64,000 nucleotides of DNA. It comes from CAZUTO01 sp964623085. GTDB lineage: Bacteria; Pseudomonadota; Gammaproteobacteria; Pseudomonadales; GM7GCV1. The position numbers and the translations under genes were made by a program. Shown piece after piece: positions 52,675 through 61,627 of this stretch (position 1 is the stretch's first letter; each line of letters starts with the position of its first letter). Below the pieces are notes generated by a model. It ran no database searches and was not told the DNA's origin. It saw only the letters and a list, made by a program, of their open reading frames with translations. The stretch lies in assembly GCA_964623085.1 (NCBI GenBank), contig CAZUTO010000003.1:62001-126000 (forward strand), in the 5' to 3' direction.

Positions 52675-53934
52675 ATGCATCTTACCGAATTAAAGAAAAA
52701 ACCTATTGGCGAACTCATCGAGATCGCAGCATCTATCGGCCTAGAAAATGTAGCGCGTAATCGCAAGCAAGATATCATTTTCTCTATTTTAAAGCGGCAC
52801 GCGAAAAGTGGCGAAGATATATCTGGAGGGGGCGTGCTGGAGATACTATCCGACGGCTTCGGGTTCCTGCGTTCAGCAGACAGCTCCTATCTCGCTGGCC
52901 CGGACGATATTTATGTTTCGCCTAGCCAAATTCGGCGCTTCAATTTGCGAACGGGTGACACCATTGCAGGCAAGATTCGTCCGCCAAAAGATGGCGAACG
53001 CTATTTCGCTATGCTCAAAGTCGAAGACATTAACTTTGATGCCCCAGAAAACGCAAAAAATAAGATTCTATTCGAAAACCTAACACCGCTATTTCCCGAT
53101 GATCGTATCGAACTAGAAGCCGGAAACGGCAGCTCAGAAGACCTTACTGGCCGAATCATTGATTTAGTGTCACCCATAGGAAAAGGCCAACGCGGCTTGA
53201 TTGTTGCCCCACCCAAAGCGGGTAAGACCATCATGATGCAACATATGGCACAGGCGATTACTCGCAGTAATTCCGATTGCCATATCATCGTGCTACTCAT
53301 CGACGAACGTCCGGAAGAAGTAACGGAGATGCAGCGAACTGTGCGTGGTGAAGTGGTGGCGTCAACATTTGATGAACCCCCTGCTCGGCACGTCCAGGTG
53401 GCAGACATGGTCATCGAGAAAGCCAAACGCTTGGTTGAACATAAAAAGGATGTCGTCATTCTTCTTGACTCTATTACGCGCTTGGCGCGCGCCTATAACA
53501 CGACGCAACCTTCATCCGGCAAAGTGCTAACAGGTGGTGTTGATGCTCACGCGCTTGAAAGACCAAAACGTTTCTTTGGCGCAGCGCGAAACATTGAGGA
53601 AGGTGGATCACTTACTATTATCGCAACTGCGTTGGTAGACACCGGTTCCAAAATGGATGAGGTCATCTACGAGGAATTTAAAGGTACGGGTAATCTTGAA
53701 CTGCATTTGGATCGCAAAATTGCAGAAAAACGCGTTTATCCAGCCATCAATGTGCGGCGCTCAGGCACAAGGCGTGAAGATCTGCTTATGGACGAACAAG
53801 AATTACAACGCGTCATCATATTGCGCCGACTTCTTCACGACATGGAAGACTTACCAGCAGCTGAGTTCCTCGTCGACAAACTAAAAGACTTTAAAAGTAA
53901 CGAAGAATTCTTTGCCGCAATGCGCAGAAAATAG
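52675..53934 (+). CDS. rho: Transcription termination factor Rho
   Basis: Rho is a hexameric RNA translocase that ends transcription. The N-terminal helical and cold-shock-like RNA-binding domain (about residues 1-130; LEILSDGFGFLRS, then YVSPSQIRRFNLRTGD) precedes the ATPase core with P-loop APPKAGKT (178-185), the IVLLIDERPEEVTEM segment (Walker B region) and the R-loop region DSITRLARAYN. The 419-residue length is standard with no insertions. The start gives MHLTELKKKPIGEL, as in the family. Confidence 0.98.
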   Translation: MHLTELKKKPIGELIEIAASIGLENVARNRKQDIIFSILKRHAKSGEDISGGGVLEILSDGFGFLRSADSSYLAGPDDIYVSPSQIRRFNLRTGDTIAGKIRPPKDGERYFAMLKVEDINFDAPENAKNKILFENLTPLFPDDRIELEAGNGSSEDLTGRIIDLVSPIGKGQRGLIVAPPKAGKTIMMQHMAQAITRSNSDCHIIVLLIDERPEEVTEMQRTVRGEVVASTFDEPPARHVQVADMVIEKAKRLVEHKKDVVILLDSITRLARAYNTTQPSSGKVLTGGVDAHALERPKRFFGAARNIEEGGSLTIIATALVDTGSKMDEVIYEEFKGTGNLELHLDRKIAEKRVYPAINVRRSGTRREDLLMDEQELQRVIILRRLLHDMEDLPAAEFLVDKLKDFKSNEEFFAAMRRK

Positions 53935-53962
53935 CCATATACGATTGTCGATTGCCTTAACT

Positions 53963-54571
53963 TCAGTAGGGACGGGCAGCCAAAATTTCCTCGCGTCGGC
54001 GAGTGAGAAAATCAACGGTACTCGGAATCCAGCGTTCAAAGTCAGCAAAGCTGTGACTGCCGCTCTCTTCTACCAATTGACGACAACCCGAATACTTTTT
54101 CACTGCTAGCTTGTAATCGAGTGTTTCATCTTCGGTTTGAACCATAAGCCAATAGTTGTCATGGCTAGATATTGTTGGTTTCTCTACCGACAGTAACGTA
54201 TCGATGTCGGTCTTCTCAAGAGTGTAAACCTCGTCAGAATAGTAATTCTTCAACTCCACTCCAAGGTACTCTGGCAAGAGGATGCTTGGCTCTACTGCGG
54301 GATTAATAAGTACTGTCGGCAAGTCACAGGTTTCTGCAAGCCAAGTTGCCCAATAACCACCCAGTGAGCTCCCCATCAACATCGGGGTAAATTCAAGCTG
54401 CTCAATAATCATTTGCTCAATGGTGTCGATAGCTTTCCGAGGAGAAGCCGAGAGTGCAGGACAAAAAAACTGAATATCCGGTCTATTAGCCGCTAACCAT
54501 GCTTCAACAAGGCGGGCTTTAGCTGATTCCGGTCCACTCAAAAAGCCGTGAAGATACACTAACTGCAACAT
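53963..54571 (-). CDS. yqiA: YqiA-type esterase
   Basis: An alpha/beta-hydrolase-like protein of 202 residues. The start VYLHGFLSGPESAKA is the YqiA family signature (HGF oxyanion region); the nucleophile is the Ser in GSSLGGYWA; a His in GSHSFADF near the C-terminus completes the triad. E. coli YqiA cleaves short-chain esters; the natural substrate is unknown. The ATG at 54571, with GGAG six bases upstream, is favoured over the GTG before it. Convergent with rho. Confidence 0.9.
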   Translation of the reverse strand: MLQLVYLHGFLSGPESAKARLVEAWLAANRPDIQFFCPALSASPRKAIDTIEQMIIEQLEFTPMLMGSSLGGYWATWLAETCDLPTVLINPAVEPSILLPEYLGVELKNYYSDEVYTLEKTDIDTLLSVEKPTISSHDNYWLMVQTEDETLDYKLAVKKYSGCRQLVEESGSHSFADFERWIPSTVDFLTRRREEILAARPY

Positions 54572-54718
54572 CACCTACTCCAGATCATGGGGTGCTCATC
54601 AAACTAACTATCGCAACAGGGCAAAAATAGTTCGAGCATATAAAGGCATTATAGTGCTTACCCGCCAGCGGCTAAGGGAACAGGTTCACTATTCTCAGAA
54701 AAATAGCCTAGCGCTCAA

Positions 54719-54740
54719 CGATGAGTGTTATCGATGAGTG
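54719..54740. repeat. Short direct repeat upstream of the AP2-like gene
   Basis: CGATGAGTG occurs at 54719-54727 and again at 54732-54740, a 13-base spacing, about 60-80 bases before the start of the neighbouring unknown gene. It could be an operator, but the repeats are short. Confidence 0.35.
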
Positions 54741-54797
54741 ACATCTTAGTCACCTTTTGATGATCCTGGTTGTCATAGTGATAGGATTCTCACCCTA

Positions 54798-55478
54798 ATG
54801 AACAATAGGCGTCGCGTTTGCACAGACTCCTCGACCATCAAGATCCAACTTTTTACTGAACAAAAACTTGCCCTCCAAGCGATCTATATTGGATTCAGGG
54901 ATAAGGATACGCAATTTTTCATGGCTGTTATCGAATATAAAAAAGGAGAACACCCACAGGGACTTATTGGTTTTCGCGTTGCGAGGACTCTTGGTAGTAA
55001 TGACCAACGCAAAGAATTTTTCTTTTCGAAAAGTGTCTACGGTGACGACGCTTCTCGGCTAGCACATGAAAAAGATTCGGATCTAGAAAAAATTGCAATA
55101 CAAAATCGTGCCAAAAATGCGCTCAAACAGAGAAGCCCACATCAGTTTGCAACAGGCTTTTGCGCGAAAATTCTTATCGAGAAAAAAGTGCGTGGTGGCG
55201 AACTAAGAACTTACTATAGCCCTGCTTTTAGTGTCACATATAAAGGCACAGAAAAAGCATTCCGTATTCCCAAGTGGGGCTTCAACACGGCTTGGTCAAA
55301 AGCCGTTTCTCACTATGCTGAATCACGGCAGCTTGACGGCAACGAGTCGCTATCTCTACTTGCAAGAAAACCGGAGATGAGTATTTTTACAGGCGTTCTA
55401 ATCAAACGTGTCAGAGCACATGGACACCAAATCACCAAAAAACAGTTAATGAACCTACTAGCGACTGAACGAGCCTAG
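54798..55478 (+). CDS. Unrecognised protein with two AP2-like repeats
   Basis: I do not recognise this 226-residue protein. It is cytoplasmic by composition, basic, and has no membrane segment. Two regions look alike: residues about 58-97 (GFRVARTL, then FFFSKSVYGDDASRLAHE) and about 140-175 (AFSVTYKG, then FRIPKWGFNTAWSKAVSHYAE). The shared pattern, F-x-V then F-x-(F/I)-x-K-x-x-(Y/W)-G then AxxxA, resembles AP2 DNA-binding domains found in some bacterial proteins. If that is right it binds DNA, but no partner gene is adjacent and it stands alone between yqiA and hemY. Start ATG has only a weak AGGA upstream. Confidence 0.7.
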   Translation: MNNRRRVCTDSSTIKIQLFTEQKLALQAIYIGFRDKDTQFFMAVIEYKKGEHPQGLIGFRVARTLGSNDQRKEFFFSKSVYGDDASRLAHEKDSDLEKIAIQNRAKNALKQRSPHQFATGFCAKILIEKKVRGGELRTYYSPAFSVTYKGTEKAFRIPKWGFNTAWSKAVSHYAESRQLDGNESLSLLARKPEMSIFTGVLIKRVRAHGHQITKKQLMNLLATERA

Positions 55479-55512
55479 GTAATACTGACTAACTTAACCA
55501 ACTGGCAATACT

Positions 55513-56601
55513 TTAGGTTGGAGGAGCGGGTAGTTGAACGAATTTTTCTTGCGACAATAGTCCCTCAAGCCGGTTTGCATACTCTTCTGCTTTGGCATCA
55601 TTACCCGCTCTCACCGAGAGCTTTTGCAAAGCGATGAGAAGTACTTCAGACCCCTCTCTACCCGCCAGCCATTGTTCTGCGCTTTTTAATTGCTTTTTGG
55701 GCGACTGTGCTTCGACCTCGGCATATATACCGACCAACGAATCATCCCAGTTCTTGTTCAGCGCTTTTCTAATAAGCAGTTCTGCCTCTTTATTCTGTCC
55801 TCGCATCGCAAGCTGCTGCGATAACTGACCGACTATATCCGAAGTGATGTTGTCAGTTCGCGATACAAAATCATAAACCTCTAATAACTCAGGCGCTCCC
55901 AGACGTTGATGAAGGCGGCTTTGAATGAATCTACGCTCCATTGATGCCACTTTTGAATAAAGCTCGGGCTTTTTGCGAGCTGTAATCAATAACGTTTTAA
56001 GCTCTCCCCAATTGCTAGTTTCTTCAGCCAAACGAGTCTCCAGCAGAAACAACTGCGGATCACTTTTACGCTCCTTTTTGAGCTCTACAAACAATTCCTC
56101 GGCTGCTTTTATGTCACCTTCTAGCAATGCAATTTGGCATAGACGTTTTCGAGCTGTATAAGACCAATCCGGAGATTCCACTAGGGTCTTACTATAAATT
56201 TCCTTAGCCTCACTCAAATCACCCATGGCTTCAGATACTTGAGCCGAGAGCATCATAAACGGAACTGGTTTGTCTGTTTTATTTGCCACTTTAACCAGCT
56301 CTTTTCGCGCTAACGTCCAATTGGAAAGCGCCAGATTCTCTATAGCATTTTGAGTTAAGTTCTTTTCGCGTCGTCGACGCCAATCAGATGGCCACTTACC
56401 AAGAAAGATGCCTCGGAAAAGACGCCAGAGCATGGTTATAACTCCAAACCCTAGTACAAGAATAGCCAATGCAACAAACAATCTCATTTGCATTGCCCAA
56501 TCGCCAATCCTCAGAAGGAAATAACTATCAGCACCAACGCCAGAATAAACGGCGACCGATACCAACAATGCAGCGATAATAACTAATAACATCTTGAGCA
56601 T
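55513..56601 (-). CDS. hemY: HemY-like TPR protein of the hem operon
   Basis: This is the proteobacterial HemY (not the Bacillus enzyme of the same name): two membrane helices at the N-terminus (about residues 2-20 and 42-60), then TPR-like helical repeats (about 90-340). Its role in haem synthesis is unclear; recent work links it to tetrapyrrole enzyme organisation. The sequence GIFLGKWPSDWRRRREKN after the second helix is a family feature. It is nine bases downstream of hemX, last in hemC-hemD-hemX-hemY. Confidence 0.93.
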   Translation of the reverse strand: MLKMLLVIIAALLVSVAVYSGVGADSYFLLRIGDWAMQMRLFVALAILVLGFGVITMLWRLFRGIFLGKWPSDWRRRREKNLTQNAIENLALSNWTLARKELVKVANKTDKPVPFMMLSAQVSEAMGDLSEAKEIYSKTLVESPDWSYTARKRLCQIALLEGDIKAAEELFVELKKERKSDPQLFLLETRLAEETSNWGELKTLLITARKKPELYSKVASMERRFIQSRLHQRLGAPELLEVYDFVSRTDNITSDIVGQLSQQLAMRGQNKEAELLIRKALNKNWDDSLVGIYAEVEAQSPKKQLKSAEQWLAGREGSEVLLIALQKLSVRAGNDAKAEEYANRLEGLLSQEKFVQLPAPPT

Positions 56602-56610
56602 GCTTGTATC

Positions 56611-57798
56611 CTATTGGCCAATCTGCTCAGTCCGCGTCGTCAGCTGATCAACGACCGCTTCGACAGCGCGGATTGAACGGCTGATGTCCACAGATTCACT
56701 AGAAATATCACGTTCTGAGTAGTCTCGAATGATAGAAATCAGCGAAGCCGCTCCGTCATCTTCAGAAAAGACCTCGGAAATGCGACTACCGGCGCTACTA
56801 AGCGCTTGCTTAAAAACTTCTTCTTCTCCCGCCAGCATTGCTAGCTGCGCCTGTCTAACAAACAATTGGATTTCAGATTTTGCCAATGCCTCTTGTTCGC
56901 CTGAAAGCAGGTATTCCGACCCTGAAGACGCACTCGAACTATTAATAACAAGATAAGGACTCAGCGCATCAATGATCACAGACCAGTATTTGTCGATCTT
57001 CGATTCATCAGAACCCTCAATATCAGAACTAACCAAATCAGAGCCTGTCAATTCTTCAACGCGAAAGCCTGAAAGCCCTGAAATTACTGGCAATAGCGCA
57101 TCGAGCGCGAAGTAAATACCCTCATAATCAACTGGCTGGATATTACTAAGTCGAGTGATATCTGAGACCAGCTCACGACGAGCCTGAGTCAATTCGGGGT
57201 AGGCAAGTTCTTTCAAAATAGTGTCCGCAGCACCCATCATTTCAAGCGCACCCCCGACATCATGGCTCGTGGCAAGATGCTGATTGGCAATACGCAAAAG
57301 ATATTCTGCTTCTGCCAACTCCCAATCACCTGTCGCCGTCGTCTCTGACTGCGAGACTCTCTGTGCCAGTGATAATAGCTGCGCTTCCGTTTGATTCGAC
57401 GAAGTTTGCAGGGAAGCCTCAACATTTGCTTGGCGAGTGCTTTGGGTTGCCAGCTGATCCTGTAAACTACCGATTTGCCCCTCTAAATTAGCAATTTGCC
57501 CCTCTAAACCCACGAGCTGATCACTCACAACTTGAACTTGAGCACTACTATCGCCCTGCTGCAGACGCACCTGCTCTTGAGCGTAGTACCAGCCACCTGC
57601 AGCGGCCCCAAGAATCAAAAGCAGAACAAGTAAAAATAGTATTGCCTTGCCTAGCCCGCCCTTCTTTTTGGGTTTAGCTGGCTCCTCTACATCTTTATCT
57701 TGCTGCGTTGAGTCAGCACTTTCGCCCAGTGATACATCTTCCAGATCCTGATTATCTAGATTTTCTTCAGTGGGAAGGTTTGTTGTCTCAGAGGACAT
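56611..57798 (-). CDS. hemX: HemX family membrane protein
   Basis: The 395-residue protein has an acidic cytoplasmic N-terminus (about residues 1-45; high Glu/Asp), one membrane helix (about 49-70; GKAILFLLVLLLILGAAAGGWYY) and a periplasmic coiled coil (about 75-150; repeats of VGLEGQIANLEGQIGSLQDQ). The rest matches HemX of Proteobacteria. Although many databases name it uroporphyrinogen-III methyltransferase, it lacks that enzyme's fold; the role in haem synthesis is not established. It follows hemD by 35 bases. Confidence 0.92.
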   Translation of the reverse strand: MSSETTNLPTEENLDNQDLEDVSLGESADSTQQDKDVEEPAKPKKKGGLGKAILFLLVLLLILGAAAGGWYYAQEQVRLQQGDSSAQVQVVSDQLVGLEGQIANLEGQIGSLQDQLATQSTRQANVEASLQTSSNQTEAQLLSLAQRVSQSETTATGDWELAEAEYLLRIANQHLATSHDVGGALEMMGAADTILKELAYPELTQARRELVSDITRLSNIQPVDYEGIYFALDALLPVISGLSGFRVEELTGSDLVSSDIEGSDESKIDKYWSVIIDALSPYLVINSSSASSGSEYLLSGEQEALAKSEIQLFVRQAQLAMLAGEEEVFKQALSSAGSRISEVFSEDDGAASLISIIRDYSERDISSESVDISRSIRAVEAVVDQLTTRTEQIGQ

Positions 57799-57833
57799 TC
57801 TATGCTCCGATGTTTAAACGTCTTAAGATCAGT

Positions 57834-58586
57834 TTACACCTCTGAAGCGAACCGAGATAGCGCTTCTATAAGAGATTTTTCTGACGCAGTTGCTGACAAT
57901 CGTACTTCTTTAAACCCAAATGACAATGCCAATTCCGCAATTCTTGCGCTTGACACAAAAAGTGGTTGTTCGAGCCAGTGGTTTCGGTCCGTGCTAATGA
58001 GGTAGTTACGCAGTGATTCAAGGGTCTCACCACTCATAGCAATCATAGCATCCGGTAGTTCGCAAACATGTAAACAATCATGACAAATAGCCGTTCGTCT
58101 ATACAATTCTAGCTTCTCAACCGAAGCCCCTCTTTCACGCAACACGTCTTCCAGCTTTTTTCTCCCGCCAACACCTGTCAACAATAAAAACTTTTTATTG
58201 TTAATGTCAGAAAAATTCGGCAGCGCAAGCAAGCCCTCAGTATCAAAACGAGAATCTGGCAGAATAGGATTTAAACCATACAAATGCATTCTCTCGGCTG
58301 TCGCCTCACCAATAGCAAACCAATCAAGATGCTTTGGAACGACGATATGCTCTGAATCTAAAATCCGAGTGGCAAAATTAAACGCGTTTGCACTAATCGC
58401 AATGGCAGCATCCATGTCTTGCAGACGTCTAAGACTATTTAACTGCGTATCTAAGTGATCTTCACCCAGTTCTGTGAGTTCGATCATAGGGGCTAATATC
58501 GGAGAAAACCCTTTCGAAGATAGGTGGTCGGCTAGCCGTTCTCCCTGTTCTTTAGGGCGTGTCACCAAGACCTTTAACTCCGTCAT
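57834..58586 (-). CDS. hemD: Uroporphyrinogen-III synthase
   Basis: HemD closes the hydroxymethylbilane chain to uroporphyrinogen III, the branch point to haem, sirohaem and cobalamin. The family is poorly conserved but the VLVTRPKEQGERLADHLSSKG start and the WFAIGEATAERMHLYGL motif (about residues 88-105) are clear; the two-lobed length of 250 residues fits. The start overlaps the hemC stop by four bases. Transcribed with hemC, hemX and hemY. Confidence 0.93.
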   Translation of the reverse strand: MTELKVLVTRPKEQGERLADHLSSKGFSPILAPMIELTELGEDHLDTQLNSLRRLQDMDAAIAISANAFNFATRILDSEHIVVPKHLDWFAIGEATAERMHLYGLNPILPDSRFDTEGLLALPNFSDINNKKFLLLTGVGGRKKLEDVLRERGASVEKLELYRRTAICHDCLHVCELPDAMIAMSGETLESLRNYLISTDRNHWLEQPLFVSSARIAELALSFGFKEVRLSATASEKSLIEALSRFASEV

Positions 58587-59521
58587 TCCGAACGGTATAC
58601 CTCAGCGAGAATCTCATCTGCGCCTTGGGCTAATAGGTCTTCCGCCAAGCGAACGCCCAATGATTCTGCTTCTATATGATTAGATTCTCCTGACGCACGC
58701 AACATTTTTTTTCCATCAACACTGCCCACCAAGGCTCGCATCACTAACCTGTCTTGCGCCAGTTCGGCGTAGCAAGCAATGGGCACTTGGCACCCTCCCT
58801 GCAAACGATGATTCAATGCACGCTCAGCGCTAACACAGGTCGTCGTGCCCTTATGCTCAAGTGGTGCCAAGAGCGCTTGAATCTGCTCATCTTCTTTTCT
58901 ACATTCAATGCCTATTGCGCCCTGCCCACCCGCAGGCAAACAGACATCTGAGCTGATGTGCTCTGCAATTCGATTGTTCAAACCTAATCTCACAAGACCT
59001 GCGGCTGCGAGGATGATGGCGTCATATTGACCATCATCCAATTTTTTTAATCGCGTATTCACGTTTCCCCGAAGCTGTTTGATTTCAATATCAGGGCGCA
59101 ACGCTGTGAGTTGGCACTGGCGCCGCAAGCTAGAGGTTCCGACAATTGCGCCAATCGGTAGTGTTTCTATGGATTCATGGCTAGAGCTAACAAATGCATC
59201 ACGGGGATCTTCCCTTTCGCAGATCACTGCAAGCTCTAGTCCTTGAGGGAATACCATCGGCACATCTTTCATTGAATGCACTGCTATATCTGCCGCACCC
59301 TCTAACATCGCTTGCTCTAGCTCTTTTACAAATAAGCCCTTGCCACCAATTTTTGCTAACGGACTATCAAGTAGCTTATCCCCTCGTGTTGTAAAACCAA
59401 TCAGTTCCACGACTAAATCAGGGTGAATTTTTTGTAGTTCAGACTTAACGAATTCCGCCTGCCATAAAGCGAGAGGACTATTACGTGTTGCAATGCGCAA
59501 GGACGGCAACGACAACTCCAA
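58583..59521 (-). CDS. hemC: Porphobilinogen deaminase
   Basis: HemC joins four porphobilinogen units to hydroxymethylbilane. The conserved cofactor cysteine is in LQGGCQVPIA, and the active-site LPIGAIVGTSSLRRQCQL and IKQLRGNVNTRL motifs are intact. The 312-residue length is usual. The start is a TTG a few residues before the family start LRIATRNSPLALWQAEF. A TTAAAA-16-TAGAAT promoter is visible about 25-50 bases upstream. Confidence 0.95.
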   Translation of the reverse strand: MELSLPSLRIATRNSPLALWQAEFVKSELQKIHPDLVVELIGFTTRGDKLLDSPLAKIGGKGLFVKELEQAMLEGAADIAVHSMKDVPMVFPQGLELAVICEREDPRDAFVSSSHESIETLPIGAIVGTSSLRRQCQLTALRPDIEIKQLRGNVNTRLKKLDDGQYDAIILAAAGLVRLGLNNRIAEHISSDVCLPAGGQGAIGIECRKEDEQIQALLAPLEHKGTTTCVSAERALNHRLQGGCQVPIACYAELAQDRLVMRALVGSVDGKKMLRASGESNHIEAESLGVRLAEDLLAQGADEILAEVYRSE

Positions 59522-59541
59522 GATAGTATGGTGAAAGAGCT

Positions 59542-59569
59542 ATTCTAACCCGCCAACTGGGCGTTTTAA
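59542..59569 (-). promoter_or_regulatory. Probable promoter of the hemCDXY operon
   Basis: On the minus strand TTAAAA (59569-59564) and TAGAAT (59547-59542) are separated by 16 bases. The start would fall near 59535, close to the TTG start of hemC, leaving a short leader. Confidence 0.4.
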
Positions 59570-59641
59570 TACCTTGAGAGGAATCTAATTGGAAAGCTGA
59601 CAAAAATCTATTTTATGGACTAGAACCCATATCAAAACTAG

Positions 59642-60391
59642 CTAGAGGTGCTCGAGAAGCTCTTTAACCTGGCGTAGATGTCTTCTACTTACCGAAGGCT
59701 TACGTGGTGTACCTCGCAACCGAAGGCGGGCTTCACCACCCCCGCGTTCAAGCGCTTCAATGTGCGCAATAGACACCAATGCATTGCGATGAACGCGAAT
59801 AAATAACTCTCCCATACGCTCTTCGAGCTTGCGCAGAGAATCTTCTAGAAGCGTTTCGCCAGCCTCATGATAGGCGGTGACATATTTGTTGTCGGCGTGG
59901 AAATAACTAATATGAGAGATAGGGAGCAATTCAACGCCACGATGAGATTTTACAGTGATATGCTCGCTGGCAGCAGGGTCGTCTTCCTGAGTGACGTACT
60001 CGATGTTTGATATCTGCGCACGATTCAACCGAGTGGTATTCGCCAATGCAGATTCCAAATTCTCCTGTCGCACTGGCTTAACCACATAACCAACAGCGCA
60101 GGTGTCAAAAGCTTCAATGGCATACTCATCGTGAGCAGTACAAAAAATCACCGCAGGGTGCACCTGCTCTTTTAAAAGGTCTCGTGCCATTTCCAAGCCA
60201 CTTCTGCCAGGCATAGAAATATCAAGAAAAAGGATGTCTGGACGCTTCAATAAAACCATTTGCAGACCGATTTCAGCATTATGCGCGGCTCCGACCAACA
60301 TGTAGCCATTCATATTATTGATCAAACGCGCAAGGCGCTCGCGCGCTAATGGTTCATCATCAACTATAAGAACTGTTTTTAGATCCTTCAT
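59642..60391 (-). CDS. algR: LytTR-type response regulator (AlgR-like)
   Basis: The protein has an N-terminal receiver (about residues 6-120; VLIVDDEP, phosphorylated Asp in ILFLDISMPG) and a C-terminal LytTR DNA-binding domain (about 145-245; HRNALVSIAHIEALER). AlgR in Pseudomonas regulates alginate, type IV pili and twitching. It lies four bases after the sensor kinase. The linkage of algZ-algR with hemCD and argH is exactly the Pseudomonas arrangement. No alginate genes are in the window, so the actual targets are open. Confidence 0.92.
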   Translation of the reverse strand: MKDLKTVLIVDDEPLARERLARLINNMNGYMLVGAAHNAEIGLQMVLLKRPDILFLDISMPGRSGLEMARDLLKEQVHPAVIFCTAHDEYAIEAFDTCAVGYVVKPVRQENLESALANTTRLNRAQISNIEYVTQEDDPAASEHITVKSHRGVELLPISHISYFHADNKYVTAYHEAGETLLEDSLRKLEERMGELFIRVHRNALVSIAHIEALERGGGEARLRLRGTPRKPSVSRRHLRQVKELLEHL

Positions 60392-60395
60392 ATCT

Positions 60396-61454
60396 TTACA
60401 ACCGCGCAGCAGAGTTTGAGATGCTCAAACTAACGAGATATTGATCATCCACCTGGCGAGCATCAAAAACGATCGAGCCAGAGTAATAGGCGCTTAATCG
60501 AGCATGCACGTTTTTCAACGCAGTACCTGTTCCGCGTGAAGTAGTGTCCTTGTTCGCACCTACCGGATTCTTAATTCGCAACATCAGTTTGTTCCCATCA
60601 ACCTTCAAACTCATTTCAATTTGTCCTCCCTCTGGGAGAGGCTGTAAGCCATGAAGTACCGCATTTTCAAGCAGTGGCTGCAGAGAAAGCGCTGGTATAA
60701 GCCAACCCTTTGCCTCTTCGTCCACATCAAATTGCCAAGACAGACGATCTTCCATGCGGAGTTTTTCAACACACAAGTACTTCTCGCAGAGCGCTAGCTC
60801 CTGCTCAACTCGAACTGGAGCCTGATCAGATAAAGTAGCTCGATATAAATCTGAAAGGTCTAGCACTGCATTCTCTGCACGAGCAGCATCAATAGTAATG
60901 AGTTCGGCCAAACTATTGAGACTGTTAAACAAGAAATGCGGACGAATTCTCGCTTGGAGTGCGTCGTACTTCGCGTCTAGCAGCCGTTTTTCGTTTTTGC
61001 GAATTTCGTGGTGGGCAAAAACAGCGCGCAAAACCACCGATCCCACGATAAAAGTAATCAGCATCGTCTCGGCCACTGTTTCAAACATGCTGTCGTAAGA
61101 CAGGAAAGCGAGCTGTATACCCAACCAAAAAGGCGCAAGACTGCAAAGCGCAGCACTGGCAAGCATCCAACAAAAAGCCAAAGTTGCACTCAGCCATATT
61201 GGCAACCCTGATCCATAGGTCCGAACCAATTGCAATCCAATCAATGAGAGACAACAAATCCATGCTGACAGCAGCGCAAAAGGACCGAACGCTCCATGTT
61301 CCCAGCCACCCAGACCATAGCGCAGCAAAGTAAGTAAAAGAGCAATGGCGACACTAACGAGTAGCGCACGCAAAACAGCAAGGGGCTGACCGAAATCGGG
61401 GATCCAATTCAGGTCATTTAACGCATTATTTGGCTTGCGATGAGAGTCAATCAA
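60396..61454 (-). CDS. algZ: Sensor histidine kinase (AlgZ/FimS-like)
   Basis: The 352-residue kinase has about six membrane helices in its first half (5TM-type sensor region), then the LytS/His_kinase family HisKA-like site RPHFLFNSLNSLAELI (His in PHFLFN) and an ATPase domain (LSLQPLLENAVLHGL, GTGTALKNVHARL). This sensor type pairs with LytTR regulators, and the gene lies directly before algR. The start is a TTG, and the real start may differ by a few residues. Signal unknown. Confidence 0.9.
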   Translation of the reverse strand: MIDSHRKPNNALNDLNWIPDFGQPLAVLRALLVSVAIALLLTLLRYGLGGWEHGAFGPFALLSAWICCLSLIGLQLVRTYGSGLPIWLSATLAFCWMLASAALCSLAPFWLGIQLAFLSYDSMFETVAETMLITFIVGSVVLRAVFAHHEIRKNEKRLLDAKYDALQARIRPHFLFNSLNSLAELITIDAARAENAVLDLSDLYRATLSDQAPVRVEQELALCEKYLCVEKLRMEDRLSWQFDVDEEAKGWLIPALSLQPLLENAVLHGLQPLPEGGQIEMSLKVDGNKLMLRIKNPVGANKDTTSRGTGTALKNVHARLSAYYSGSIVFDARQVDDQYLVSLSISNSAARL

Positions 61455-61578
61455 AGGCTGTGGTGTAGCTAAGTTATTGTGCTCCCTAGAGAATAATTCA
61501 GGCCTTTATACGTATCCAAGTGACGAAGCCCGAAACTGAGAACCAGCAGAGCTTAAATTTAATCTTTTATCGCTAATG

Positions 61579-61584
61579 TATAAT
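61579..61584 (+). promoter_or_regulatory. -10 box of argH promoter
   Basis: A perfect TATAAT covers an in-frame ATG at 61583. If transcription starts about 7 bases later, that ATG is outside the mRNA, which supports the later start of argH. No convincing -35 box at the usual distance was seen (TTTAAT at 15 bases is the closest). Confidence 0.5.
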
Positions 61585-61627
61585 GCCGCGCATTTACAAC
61601 CCTAAATTGGCCAGTGGCGCTACGCAG

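Noticed and set aside
61583..61627. Earlier in-frame ATG of argH
   Set aside because: The ATG lies in a TATAAT promoter box, and homologues begin near MTDNRT; the mRNA likely starts after it.
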